Below are positions 17,922 through 26,524 of a DNA stretch of 64,000 bases, in pieces. Within the stretch, counting starts at the first letter, position 1; each line of letters begins with the position of its first letter. The notes under the pieces were generated by a model. That model was not told the origin of the DNA and did no database searches. It worked only from the letters and a program-made list of their open reading frames with translations. This DNA comes from an uncultured Clostridia bacterium (GTDB taxonomy: Bacteria; Bacillota; Clostridia; Oscillospirales; Acutalibacteraceae). The stretch is from the NCBI GenBank assembly GCA_944384825.1, contig CALWUT010000018.1:1-64000 (forward strand), written 5' to 3'. The position numbers and the translations under genes are program-made.

Positions 17922-17936
17922 ACTTTTAAGCTTACT

Positions 17937-18025
17937 GGAGGGGTGTCCGAGTGGTTTAAGGAGCCAGTCTTGAAAACTGGTGATCCCGAAAGGGACCGTG
18001 GGTTCGAATCCCACTCCCTCCGCCA
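17937..18025 (+). tRNA. tRNA-Ser (anticodon UGA)
   Basis: The acceptor GGAGGGG pairs with TCCCTCC, and the gene encodes GCCA at the 3' end. The anticodon loop CTTGAAA gives UGA. The long variable arm (GATCCCGAAAGGGACC) and the GTTCGAATC T-loop confirm class II. Confidence 0.97.
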
Positions 18026-18036
18026 GTAATAAATAT

Positions 18037-18127
18037 GGAGAAGTACTCAAGTGGCTGAAGAGGCGCCCCTGCTAAGGGTGTAGGTCGAGTGATCGGCGCG
18101 AGGGTTCAAATCCCTCCTTCTCCGCCA
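18037..18127 (+). tRNA. tRNA-Ser (anticodon GCU)
   Basis: The acceptor GGAGAAG pairs with CTTCTCC, with GCCA encoded at the 3' end. The anticodon loop CTGCTAA gives GCU. It lies 11 bp after the first tRNA-Ser and is probably on the same transcript. Confidence 0.97.
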
Positions 18128-18496
18128 ATTACATTTACTATAAAAAAAGTTAGACTGATAAAGGAACAGTATTTTCTTTCACATCTATTTCTAAAAATCA
18201 TTATTGATCCTTCAATGCTTATCAATATATTTCGTGTCGCAAATTAAAAAAATTTTATATTTAAAAGTTATTTATACGCGTATTTAATATTCGTTTTAGT
18301 CTTTTTTATGCATTTCAAAAAATTTTGGAAAATATTACAAAACTGTAAATTAATGATATAATTAATATCAATAAAATTCTATAATATTATAGGTACTTAT
18401 TTGAATGTAAAGTCAGCGTTGCCCTGGAGGTAATCTGACTGTTTTAATTTAAATAAGTTTTATTATCAACTATTAAATTAATTTGTAGGAGGATAT
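18128..18496 (+). other. gene-free interval containing the rtcB leader hairpin
   Basis: The first 250 bp show nothing I can identify. The last 105 bp hold a TATAAT at 18380-18385 and a long hairpin at 18395-18458 ahead of rtcB. Confidence 0.55.
18395..18458 (+). ncRNA. long hairpin leader or small RNA upstream of rtcB
   Basis: Three stacked stems are visible: 18395-18406 with 18447-18458 (12 pairs, one G-U), AGTCAG at 18411-18416 with CTGACT at 18435-18440, and TTGCC at 18419-18423 with GGTAA at 18429-18433 closing a CTGGA loop. A TATAAT at 18380-18385 would start transcription just before the hairpin, though no good -35 is visible. TTTTATT follows, so it could terminate a short RNA or attenuate rtcB. 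I do not recognise an Rfam family. Confidence 0.5.
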
Positions 18497-19690
18497 ATGA
18501 ATAACTTAAAAATATTTACTAAAAATATTGAATCGGAAGCTATGAATCAAATTTCCTTACTTTTAAAGCAGGAGCCTTTCAAAGATTGTAAAGTAAGAAT
18601 AATGCCGGATGTTCATGCAGGTAAAGGATGTGTAATAGGTTTTACAGCAAATCTCGGAGATAAAGTTATTCCAAACATTGTAGGTGTAGACATTGGTTGC
18701 GGAATACTAACTGTAAATCTAGGAAAACAAAAACTAAATCTCAAAAAACTAGATAAAATAGTAAAAAATTCAATACCTAGCGGACACGGCATACATGACT
18801 CTAAATTATTCGAAATGGAAAAAATTAAAGATTTATACTGTCTTAAGTACTTAAAAGATACCGATAGATTTGAAAGAGCTATAGGAACCTTGGGCGGAGG
18901 AAACCATTTTATAGAAGTAGATGCTGACAAACAAGATTCCAAGTACTTAATTATACACAGCGGATCAAGAAATATGGGAAAACAAGTCGCTGAATACTAT
19001 CAAAATTTAGCCATCAATCTTTGTAACGATAAAAAAGAAACCATATTAAAAGATCAAAAATCAGAAATAGAAAAATCAGCCAGTAAACTTGAAAAAGAAT
19101 ATCAAATTAACAAATGCAGTCTTCCACGCGAGCTTTGTTATCTCCAAGGAGAGCATCGTGAAATGTATTTACATGATATGAATATCTGTCAAGAATACGC
19201 AGTAAAAAACAGAGTCAAAATAGCCCAAATTATATTTAAAAACTACTTTGGAATTAAAGATCCTTTATATTACAATAATGACAACCTAGCTGAAGATAAT
19301 TTTCATACCGTGCATAATTATATTGATATTAAATCTAACATCGTTAGAAAAGGCGCAATCTCCGCAAAGGAAAATGAACGTCTTCTAATTCCTATCAATA
19401 TGAGAGATGGTTGTATAATGGGCGTCGGTAAAGGAAATACAGACTGGAACGAATCAGCTCCTCACGGCGCAGGAAGAATAATGAGCAGAATGCAAGCTAA
19501 AAAAACTCTAAATCTAAATCAATTTAAAGAAAGTATGAATGGAATATATTCTACAAGCATCTGCAAAAGTACTATTGACGAAGCTCCATTTGTTTATAAG
19601 CCTCTAGAAGAAATTGTAGAAAATATAAAGGATACAGTAGAAATTGAAAAAATAATAAAACCTATTTATAATTTTAAAGCTTCAAATTAA
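18497..19690 (+). CDS. rtcB: RNA-splicing ligase RtcB
   Basis: RtcB joins RNA 2',3'-cyclic phosphate (or 3'-phosphate) ends to 5'-hydroxyl ends using GTP and Mn2+. The 397-residue protein has family motifs GVDIGCGILTVNL (metal-binding Asp and Cys), GTLGGGNHFIEVD and HSGSRNMGK. The conserved HGAGR segment near residue 325 contains the His expected to carry GMP. TAGGAGGATAT precedes the ATG. Bacterial rtcB is often tied to stress-induced RNA damage, and the hairpin upstream suggests its expression is controlled. Confidence 0.94.
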   Translation: MNNLKIFTKNIESEAMNQISLLLKQEPFKDCKVRIMPDVHAGKGCVIGFTANLGDKVIPNIVGVDIGCGILTVNLGKQKLNLKKLDKIVKNSIPSGHGIHDSKLFEMEKIKDLYCLKYLKDTDRFERAIGTLGGGNHFIEVDADKQDSKYLIIHSGSRNMGKQVAEYYQNLAINLCNDKKETILKDQKSEIEKSASKLEKEYQINKCSLPRELCYLQGEHREMYLHDMNICQEYAVKNRVKIAQIIFKNYFGIKDPLYYNNDNLAEDNFHTVHNYIDIKSNIVRKGAISAKENERLLIPINMRDGCIMGVGKGNTDWNESAPHGAGRIMSRMQAKKTLNLNQFKESMNGIYSTSICKSTIDEAPFVYKPLEEIVENIKDTVEIEKIIKPIYNFKASN

Positions 19691-19743
19691 AATTTCATAT
19701 TTAACTTGAAATAATAAAAGCACCAAAAATAAAATTCTATTTC

Positions 19744-20994
19744 TTAAATATACGAAATTTTTGAATTTTCTTCTATAAAATCTGCAAGTTTACATATATC
19801 TTTCGAACTTTTATTTCCAGCTTTATTCATTAACCACTTGACGTCTAAAAGTATTCCTTGTACTCTTTCATAATTTATCCCGAAAGATTTCCAATCACCC
19901 CTCGCTTCACCTATGTAAAACATATTATCACTTGTTTTAAATGGATTTTTACATTTATCAAAAGGCATAATAAATGCATTAAATACTATAGGGGATTTTT
20001 TGTCTAAAGTTTTAAATTTACTCTCCGTAGCAATAAATTCTCCATAGGTTATCTGTTTATTAATAGACGTGGATCTGGGAAGATCTTTAGGATTTCCAGT
20101 TATACCATATTTGTAATATTTAGCGTCCAATATAAAAACCTTTTTGTCTGACAACATAATAGTATCAGGTTCTAAAGCTGATTGATTATGAATTCTAAAT
20201 TTTTTTAAATACCAGGTTGTATGAGGAAAATAATAGCTTTTATTCTTAATTCCAAAGCTATTATCTATTAGTTTTTCCCATACATATTCAAACTTATTTG
20301 TACCAAAATAAAATTTGAAATTTTCACCTTCTCTACCTATAAATTTAATCATATCTCTCATGCTTAGAAAGAGCTTTCTATCTCTATCCTTAGAAGTCTG
20401 AGACAATTTCTTATTAATTAAATCAATAAATTCCTTTTCTTGAAAAACAATACTGGATTTCTTAGGTATATAAGGGCAAAAAATCCATCCAATTTTTTTA
20501 TAACTTTCCTCAACACAATACTCATTAATCTTAGTTATTAAACCAGAAGAGTTAAAAATACTTCTTTTCGATATAAAGTTTAAATAAAAGAAAGTTCCAT
20601 CTTGAGGCAACGCATTTTGCTTATTAATAGTCATATGCCAGTTTATCTTTCCCTGTTGATTACTGGCATATATATTTTTATTTTCCATGTAATATCCCCG
20701 AACCAGGTAATCTTCCATTATATTCAAGTAAGCATGAATCGGAAATTTGCTATGTTTTATCTCCTTCTCATGACATTGTGGGAAAATATTTTGAACTTTG
20801 CTTCCAAAGCGTGCCAAAACCTTAATTAAAAGCTTTGCATCTTCCTTTTTACTTTCTTCATTACTGCCTAAACTGTACCCCAGCGGGAAGCATACTCTAA
20901 TTTTACTGCCATCAGATTTAATTCCAACAAAGGTGTCGTCTATACTATTATCACTTACATGAAATTCATAAAAATTAGATTTTTCTCCACTCAT
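19744..20994 (-). CDS. LlaJI/McrC-like restriction endonuclease subunit
   Basis: The 416-residue protein has a C-terminal PD-(D/E)XK-type nuclease core: EPDTIML followed by VFILDAKYYK, with the Asp and Asp-Ala-Lys expected for metal-dependent DNA cleavage. The overall plan fits the LlaJI/McrC family, in which this subunit cuts DNA when activated by a McrB-like GTPase. It follows the McrB-like gene by 19 bp. AAAGGAATGTAAAT precedes the ATG. No DNA methyltransferase is visible beside it, which favours a modification-dependent (type IV) system, but a distant methylase is possible. Confidence 0.8.
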   Translation of the reverse strand: MSGEKSNFYEFHVSDNSIDDTFVGIKSDGSKIRVCFPLGYSLGSNEESKKEDAKLLIKVLARFGSKVQNIFPQCHEKEIKHSKFPIHAYLNIMEDYLVRGYYMENKNIYASNQQGKINWHMTINKQNALPQDGTFFYLNFISKRSIFNSSGLITKINEYCVEESYKKIGWIFCPYIPKKSSIVFQEKEFIDLINKKLSQTSKDRDRKLFLSMRDMIKFIGREGENFKFYFGTNKFEYVWEKLIDNSFGIKNKSYYFPHTTWYLKKFRIHNQSALEPDTIMLSDKKVFILDAKYYKYGITGNPKDLPRSTSINKQITYGEFIATESKFKTLDKKSPIVFNAFIMPFDKCKNPFKTSDNMFYIGEARGDWKSFGINYERVQGILLDVKWLMNKAGNKSSKDICKLADFIEENSKISYI

Positions 20995-21013
20995 ATTTAC
21001 ATTCCTTTTAGAA

Positions 21014-22582
21014 CTAGTCTTTCAAATCAAAAATATCATATAAAAATATGTCAAACCTTTGATTGCCTTTTGAACTTTCAAATGCTTTTATAATCTGTTC
21101 CAAACTAGTATATTTTTCGTTAAATATTTGATTTCTAGTGAATTTAAACGCATCATCCCATAAGTACTTAAGTACTTTCTCCGGAAAATTACGATTATTA
21201 TCTTTAGCTTTTTCTACTTCATCCTTTGTCAGACTTGCGTCATCCGGATCTAAATAAATTAAATCCTCTAAAGAAACAAAATAAGTCCCTAATCTTTTGT
21301 CCTCTGCGGAGCTGCTGCCCACATTATGAACTAAAATTAACTCATTTATTTTTTTGTTAAACAATTTCCAAGTTACATCTGTATCTAAAATTTTATGATT
21401 CGAAATTTCCCTTGCTTTATCAACATTATTTTCCACCATACGCATTTTCCATCTTCGTTGAAATGCAGTATCAAGAGTAAAAACGTTTTGATCAGAAGTA
21501 TTCATAGTAGCCAAAACTGTTAAATTAGAAGGAATAAAAACCTTTCTTTGCTGATTATTTTCTCCATAAACTTCTCTAGCAATATCCTTGTTGGATATTT
21601 TATAAAAACTGTTTCCAGTTTCGTCTCTGTCCAAAAGCTGAAAAACATCTCCAAATATTGCAGGAGCATTCCCTCTGTTAATTTCTTCAATCACTAAATA
21701 ATATTTTTTATCCGGATTTCTATAAGATTTTTTCAAAATTCTTGTGAAAGGCCCTGGAATAAAATTGTATGTCACTTTGTTATCATTTAAGCAAGGCAAA
21801 ATTTGACCAATAAAATCCATATAAGTGTAATCCTGGTGAAAAACTATTCTTTCTACTTCTTCCGCTTCTCTACAGTATTTCTTTTCAACTATATAACTTT
21901 TTCCACATCCCGGAACGCCATACAGTAAAATGTTGTTACCACCTCTAATGCGGCGCGTTTCTAAGAAATTTAAAGATGAATCATTAACAAATGAATATCT
22001 TTTCAGGTTACAATCTTTAGTGGTATAACCATGTAAGCTCGAATAGCTCTTTAAATAATAAAAAATAAACTCCGGCCTAAATCCTACCAGTTTACGTTTT
22101 TCATCCACGCATACACCATTTATTTTTGTGTTCAACAATATATCGTTTACAAATACTCCTCTTAAGCTTGGATTGTTATTATATCTTAAATTTTCGTCAA
22201 TTGGGAATCCAACTATAATTGAATCTTTAATTTCATCGGCTGAACTATATACGTAAAACCCTAAAATTATAGTAACCCCATCTTTATATTGGTGCGGATT
22301 AACTTTACTTAATTGAATCTTTTTTTCGTATGGATTACTTTTTTCATTTCTAAGGTTAGCCGCAAATAAATTAATGTCTAAGCTCTCTCCCAGAGGATTT
22401 GTGATACAAATTTTTCTATATGATCCACATTTTAATACTTCGGAATAGGTCCATCCATACTGTAAAAAAAGTTGTTTTATAAGAATTCCCAGTTTATTAC
22501 TCAAAGAAGTTTTAGACTGAACCAATTTACCTTCGTGAGATACTTCGTATCGTAAATTTTCATTCATTCTTGTAATTCCCAT
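21014..22582 (-). CDS. McrB-like AAA+ GTPase of a restriction system
   Basis: The 522-residue protein has an N-terminal domain of about 200 residues (probably DNA recognition) and a C-terminal AAA+ motor. The motor has Walker A LYGVPGCGKS near residue 219, Walker B VIEEINRGNAPAIFGD near 287 and sensor region ATMNTSDQNVFTLD near 355, followed by RRW. EINRGNAP resembles the GTP-binding signature of McrB. It should assemble as a ring that drives the nuclease subunit encoded next. The ribosome binding site is weak; a second Met six codons downstream is an alternative start. Confidence 0.83.
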   Translation of the reverse strand: MGITRMNENLRYEVSHEGKLVQSKTSLSNKLGILIKQLFLQYGWTYSEVLKCGSYRKICITNPLGESLDINLFAANLRNEKSNPYEKKIQLSKVNPHQYKDGVTIILGFYVYSSADEIKDSIIVGFPIDENLRYNNNPSLRGVFVNDILLNTKINGVCVDEKRKLVGFRPEFIFYYLKSYSSLHGYTTKDCNLKRYSFVNDSSLNFLETRRIRGGNNILLYGVPGCGKSYIVEKKYCREAEEVERIVFHQDYTYMDFIGQILPCLNDNKVTYNFIPGPFTRILKKSYRNPDKKYYLVIEEINRGNAPAIFGDVFQLLDRDETGNSFYKISNKDIAREVYGENNQQRKVFIPSNLTVLATMNTSDQNVFTLDTAFQRRWKMRMVENNVDKAREISNHKILDTDVTWKLFNKKINELILVHNVGSSSAEDKRLGTYFVSLEDLIYLDPDDASLTKDEVEKAKDNNRNFPEKVLKYLWDDAFKFTRNQIFNEKYTSLEQIIKAFESSKGNQRFDIFLYDIFDLKD

Positions 22583-22611
22583 ACCTTTAACTTTAAATAA
22601 TCAAAATTGAG

Positions 22612-23148
22612 TTAGTTTTTTAAATATCTTTCTTCTTCACTAAAAATACATCCACAATATTTTTGCATATAAAAACCTTTCGAACGTGCCAAGTGTTGTC
22701 CTTCTCTAAAATAAAGCCTAAAATCTCTGTAAAGAAATTCTATACAACTCTTTTTGGCTATTTCTTCCCCTATAGTTTTAATAAGCCCGTGATTCTGATA
22801 TGGACTAATTAAAAGCGTCGTTGAAAAGTACTTATATCCTTCTTCTACTGCACGTTTTGCAGTTTCTTCCAAACGCATTTTGTAACAATATTTACATCTT
22901 CCACTTTTAAAGTTAGGATATATATCACTTATAAAGCCACGAAGTCCATATTCATCTTTTAATCTTACTTCTAAAGATTCTTCATCCGCATATCTTATCA
23001 GGCATTCTCGACGGAATTTGTATTCAGTCCAAGGATGAATATTAGGATTATACCAAAATAGTACAGGTGTAATTCCTTCCGCTTCCAAACTTTCTTGACA
23101 TTTTAGCAAGCAAGGTGCACAACAAGTATGTAAAAAAACTTTAGTCAT
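22612..23148 (-). CDS. queH: epoxyqueuosine reductase QueH
   Basis: QueH carries out the last step of queuosine synthesis, reducing epoxyqueuosine in tRNA to queuosine with an iron-sulfur cluster. The 178-residue protein shows the family cysteines: HTCCAPC at residues 8-13, GRCKYCYKMR near 83 and KYCGCIFSEEERY near the C-terminus, all proposed metal ligands. Its ATG overlaps the stop of the upstream PnuC-like gene (TAATG), so the two are translationally coupled. Confidence 0.92.
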   Translation of the reverse strand: MTKVFLHTCCAPCLLKCQESLEAEGITPVLFWYNPNIHPWTEYKFRRECLIRYADEESLEVRLKDEYGLRGFISDIYPNFKSGRCKYCYKMRLEETAKRAVEEGYKYFSTTLLISPYQNHGLIKTIGEEIAKKSCIEFLYRDFRLYFREGQHLARSKGFYMQKYCGCIFSEEERYLKN

Positions 23149-23414
23149 TATTGTGTTACCTCTTTAACTTTTATATCGTCTGAATTTTCAGATTGCTCTT
23201 GCTTAGTCCAGGAAATAATTCCTCTTATAGCTAGAATAAAATACGCAAAGAAAAGTAAACTTTGAGCATATTCCCCTATAACAAAAAACCTTACGCAAAA
23301 ATATACATTAGATACAACCCAAAAAATAAATCCCCATTTATTTTTTTCGGCATTTATTATAGTCCCGGTAAATGCAATAGCTGTCATTATCCATGATAAA
23401 ACTGTCCACATCAT
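23148..23414 (-). CDS. short PnuC-like membrane protein
   Basis: This 88-residue protein has three hydrophobic segments (about 4-20, 26-44, 50-68) and a hydrophilic tail. WGFIFWVVSNVYFCVRFFVIGEYAQSLLFFAYFILAIRGIISW resembles the repeat unit of PnuC vitamin transporters, in abbreviated form. Full PnuC is about 220-240 residues with seven helices, so this would act as an oligomer of half-units or lack transport activity. Coupling to queH by TAATG suggests, but does not prove, a link to uptake of a queuosine precursor. Confidence 0.6.
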   Translation of the reverse strand: MMWTVLSWIMTAIAFTGTIINAEKNKWGFIFWVVSNVYFCVRFFVIGEYAQSLLFFAYFILAIRGIISWTKQEQSENSDDIKVKEVTQ

Positions 23415-23538
23415 TTAGTTTTTCTCCTTCTGCTTTTCAATTTAAAATAAACTATTTAATATAAACTCTAAATCTATTATAATATAATTGGAGAATAATT
23501 TATATGTAAATTTTAACAAGAAAAAATGGTGAATTTTT

Positions 23539-24874
23539 ATGTCTTCTCCCCTATCGGAAAAAGTAAGACCTACTTCCATAGATCAAATCGTAGGTCAAAA
23601 ACATATCTTACAAGTTATAAATTCTTTAATTGAGCTTCCAGTTCAAATTCACATTCCTAATATGATATTTTATGGTCCTCCTGGTACCGGCAAAACCACT
23701 CTGGCAAATATAATAGCGAAAAAGATACATAAAAAGTTTATAAAATTAAATGCCACAACTACAACGATTTCAGAAATAAAAGATATACTTCACAAAATAA
23801 ATTTAGAAAGCTCTTATAAGGGGATTATTATCTGCCTGGATGGAAATTCAGTACTTTAATAAAAAACAGCAACAATCCCTTTTAGAATTTATGGAAATCG
23901 GTTCAATTACTTTAATCGCATCTACCAGTGAAAACCCTTACTTTTGTATTTATCCTGCTATTTTAAGTCGATCGCATGTTTTTGAATTTAAGCCGGTTAA
24001 AAAAGAAGACATAATAATAAATTTGAAACGAACTGTCAAGTTTTTAGAAGATAAGTACAATACAAAACTATTAATACAAGAAAAAACTTTGAATGAAATT
24101 GCCAATTTGTCATGCGGAGATGCTAGAAAAGCTGTAAATTTACTAGAACTCTGTTTTTTATCCAAAAAAAAATCAAATGATCATGAAGAACTTTTCTTAA
24201 GCGATGATATCAAAAATTTACAAGCAAATTTTTCAATAAAGCACGATAGTAACGGCAGTGATCACTACGGTCTTCTATCTGCTTTTCAAAAGTCATTAAG
24301 AGGTTCAGACCCGGATGCAAGTATATACTATTTAGCTAGACTTCTATCAGTTGGAGAAATGCATTCTATATGCCGAAGACTTTTAGTTTGCGTATGCGAA
24401 GACGTAGGACTTGCCTACCCACAAGCATCTGAATATGTAAAAATTCTTACCGATATAGCACTTCAAGTAGGAATGCCTGAAGCTAGAATTCCGCTTTCAA
24501 ATGCAGTTTTAATCGTAGCTCTGTCTCCAAAATCCAACTCTGCCTATAATGCAATACACCTTGCATTGCAAGATGTAAAAAATGGACTAGCATACCCTGC
24601 TGTTCCAAAGCACTTAAAAAATAACACCTCTTCTCCAGATAAAACCTTAAATGATGTATTATATCATTATCCTCATAATTACAAAAATCACTGGTTCCCT
24701 CAAGCTTACTTACCTAAAGCACTTGCAAATAAAAAATATTATTATCCCCAAGCTAACAAAAATGAATCCACTTTTAAAAACTACTGGGATAAAATAATAA
24801 ATGAAAATTTTAACGAAGCTAAAAATGATTCCCATGATCAAAATAATAATTGTTACAGTAATAATAGTCACTAA
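23539..24874 (+). pseudogene. rarA: rarA/mgsA recombination factor, frameshifted in Walker B
   Basis: RarA is a AAA+ ATPase acting at stalled replication forks. The first 106 codons carry Walker A GPPGTGKTT and reach IICLD. There an extra G (GG at 23842-23843) shifts the frame, so the expected DEIQYFNKKQQQ continues in another frame that stays open to 24874. The rest of the protein (LSRSHVFEFKPVKKEDI, GDARKAVNLLELCF, and the C-terminal Pro/Tyr-rich YPHNYKNHWFPQAYLP) is intact. One base restores a full-length protein of about 440 residues. It is either a recent pseudogene or an assembly error. Translation of the second part from the ATG at 23840 would lack Walker A. Confidence 0.85.
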
Positions 24875-24891
24875 ACAGCATAATATTATTC

Positions 24892-25560
24892 TCAAACATC
24901 CCATATATTTGAATAATATTCCTGTAAAGTATGTTTATTCATGCCGGGAAGAGAAAATATAGAATTTCTTCCTATTAATATTCTAGTGCCTACATGGTAA
25001 TATCCCATAAATCGAAATGGAACCTTAGTTATAATATCATTTTTGTTTTCAATTCTTAAAGTTTTAAATATACGTCTATTATAAGAATTTCTAAACGCTT
25101 TATTTCCTATTCTCGGGCATCCAAATACTACTACTTCATAATCACGATCATTAAAACTATACTGTAAATCTACTGCGCAAAGTATTGCAAGTGCAGCTCC
25201 GTAAGAATGACCTGTTAATCTTATCTTTCGAATTTCTTTAGTTACAAACTTTCTTATCTTTTCACGTACATTTCTAGACCTATATGCATTTATAAATCCT
25301 GAATGCACTTTTATTTTAGAACGAAAATTATTATATGGAATCACTTTTTTACAAAAATCTAAATTAAACATCCAATCTTTTTTTGAGTCGGAACCTCTAA
25401 ATGCAATTATAAGTGTATCACCAAAAACACGAATACTATAGCTTACATCACTTTCCGAGTCGTTCACCGCTAGAACTTGCCCTTCACGACTTTCCGGTTG
25501 AGTGTCATTATAAGATAACCCTGAATATTCAAGCATTTCTATGATTTTACTTCTATCCAA
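24892..25560 (-). CDS. class 3 lipase-like alpha/beta hydrolase
   Basis: The 222-residue protein shows the class 3 lipase pattern. AFRGSDSKKDWMFNLDF near residue 53 forms the oxyanion-hole region, LTGHSYGAALA near 116 holds the nucleophile Ser in GHSxG, VFGCPRIGNKAF follows, and a late YYHVG supplies the likely catalytic His. There is no signal peptide, so it appears cytoplasmic. The start is TTG, 7 bp after GAGGTGA. The 3' end lies 17 bp from the convergent rarA. Lipid substrate unknown. Confidence 0.82.
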   Translation of the reverse strand: MDRSKIIEMLEYSGLSYNDTQPESREGQVLAVNDSESDVSYSIRVFGDTLIIAFRGSDSKKDWMFNLDFCKKVIPYNNFRSKIKVHSGFINAYRSRNVREKIRKFVTKEIRKIRLTGHSYGAALAILCAVDLQYSFNDRDYEVVVFGCPRIGNKAFRNSYNRRIFKTLRIENKNDIITKVPFRFMGYYHVGTRILIGRNSIFSLPGMNKHTLQEYYSNIWDV

Positions 25561-25705
25561 TCAAGACTCACCTCAATTAAATATATGCATCCGGTAGATT
25601 TTTAAGTCTGATTCAAATATTCTAAAACTCAATGACTTTACTTTTAGAAACTTTAGTTGTATAATCATTGGTACTACATAGATAAATTAAAAAATTTTTT
25701 AGGTA

Positions 25706-25734
25706 TTGACGAATATGTTGAAAAGTTGTATAAT
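25706..25734 (+). promoter_or_regulatory. promoter of the zinc-ribbon peptide pair
   Basis: TTGACG at 25706-25711 and TATAAT at 25729-25734 are 17 bp apart, 23 bp before the first start codon. Confidence 0.7.
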
Positions 25735-25757
25735 AAGTCTAAAAGGAGGAATAAAAT

Positions 25758-26027
25758 ATGTTAAAAAACAACAAAATTAATGATAGGCATATGGAAAGGG
25801 TTTCTGGTGGAATTACTGTAGATGGACATAACTATGTTAAGATTAACAAAAAAGATATAGAAGGTTATGAGTACAGATGCAAAACTTGCGGTTACGTAGG
25901 ATATAATAGTCAAGCATTATGTCCAAGATGTAACGCTGAAGGCAAGTATGAAAAAACAGGCAGATTTTACATGAATTATAATAAGTGTAATTCATCTGCG
26001 ACAAATGCATATTACTATAATAGTTAA
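25758..26027 (+). CDS. small zinc-ribbon protein with GG-type leader (1)
   Basis: The 89-residue protein begins with a short leader-like segment ending in MERVSGG (Gly 17-18), which resembles the double-glycine site of bacteriocin-type leaders. After it comes ITVDGHNYVKI, then a zinc ribbon with CKTCG and CPRC (four Cys), then an Asn/Tyr-rich tail. AAAAGGAGGAATAAAAT precedes the ATG. The next gene is a paralogue. No leader peptidase or export ABC transporter is encoded in the window. It could be a modified or exported peptide, or simply a small metal-binding protein. Confidence 0.7.
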   Translation: MLKNNKINDRHMERVSGGITVDGHNYVKINKKDIEGYEYRCKTCGYVGYNSQALCPRCNAEGKYEKTGRFYMNYNKCNSSATNAYYYNS

Positions 26028-26056
26028 TTCATTTAAGGCTAAGGAGGTAAAAAATA

Positions 26057-26341
26057 ATGGCAGAAAATAAAAAGCTTAATAAAAATGAGGAAATCAAAGT
26101 AGCAGGCGGAGTTACAATTGAAGGAATGCAAAAAACTTTGCTTGAGGAATCTGAAATTAAAAAGTATGAATACAAATGCAATTCATGCGGTAAATTGTCA
26201 TATCGGGACAGTGAAAGTAGATTTCAATCTTGCCCCTATTGTGGAGCTTATTTTGGTTATTCAGCAACCGGAGAAGTACTTTTTGATTATGATTACGTTA
26301 ATGGAGCTAATTGGAGATCCGTTCAAGATCAGGATACTTGA
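26057..26341 (+). CDS. small zinc-ribbon protein with GG-type leader (2)
   Basis: This 94-residue paralogue of the preceding gene has the same plan: EIKVAGG, then VTIEGM, then KYEYKCNSCG and CPYCG (four Cys), and an acidic tail. The sequence between GG and the first CxxC aligns with its neighbour (ITVDGH/VTIEGM, YEYRCKTCG/YEYKCNSCG). AAGGAGGTAAAAAATA precedes the ATG. The two genes are 29 bp apart, share a promoter, and end at a long hairpin. Confidence 0.7.
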   Translation: MAENKKLNKNEEIKVAGGVTIEGMQKTLLEESEIKKYEYKCNSCGKLSYRDSESRFQSCPYCGAYFGYSATGEVLFDYDYVNGANWRSVQDQDT

Positions 26342-26365
26342 TTAATTTAGATTAAAAATAAGATT

Positions 26366-26490
26366 ATCAATAGAATGATAGTTATTCTTACAATTTTTGG
26401 ATTTTGCTGATAAGTAATAATATAGAAATGCAGTAAAATTAATTTAAAATTGTAAGATTTTATTTTTATCAATCATTCTATTGATTTTTT
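26366..26490 (+). terminator. long three-tier hairpin with U tract
   Basis: Three nested inverted repeats form one rod of about 120 nt: ATCAATAGAATGAT (26366-26379) with 26472-26485 (14 perfect pairs), TCTTACAATTTT (26386-26397) with 26446-26457 (12 perfect pairs), and ATTTTGCTG (26401-26409) with CAGTAAAAT (26431-26439). TTTTTT follows at 26485-26490. It can terminate the zinc-ribbon operon, but it is far longer than needed and may be a remnant of a small palindromic element. Confidence 0.7.
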
Positions 26491-26524
26491 AATGTTTAAA
26501 ATTAGATTTTATTTTCAGCTTAAA

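Noticed and set aside
17862..18050. An open frame on the minus strand over the tRNA-Ser genes, with the segment GVGFEPTVPF
   Set aside because: This is the well-known spurious translation of the reverse strand of tRNA-Ser, not a protein.
23840..24874. The second part of rarA as an independent gene starting at the ATG at 23840
   Set aside because: It has no ribosome binding site, begins mid-motif in Walker B, and lacks the P-loop. It is the continuation of a frameshifted gene.
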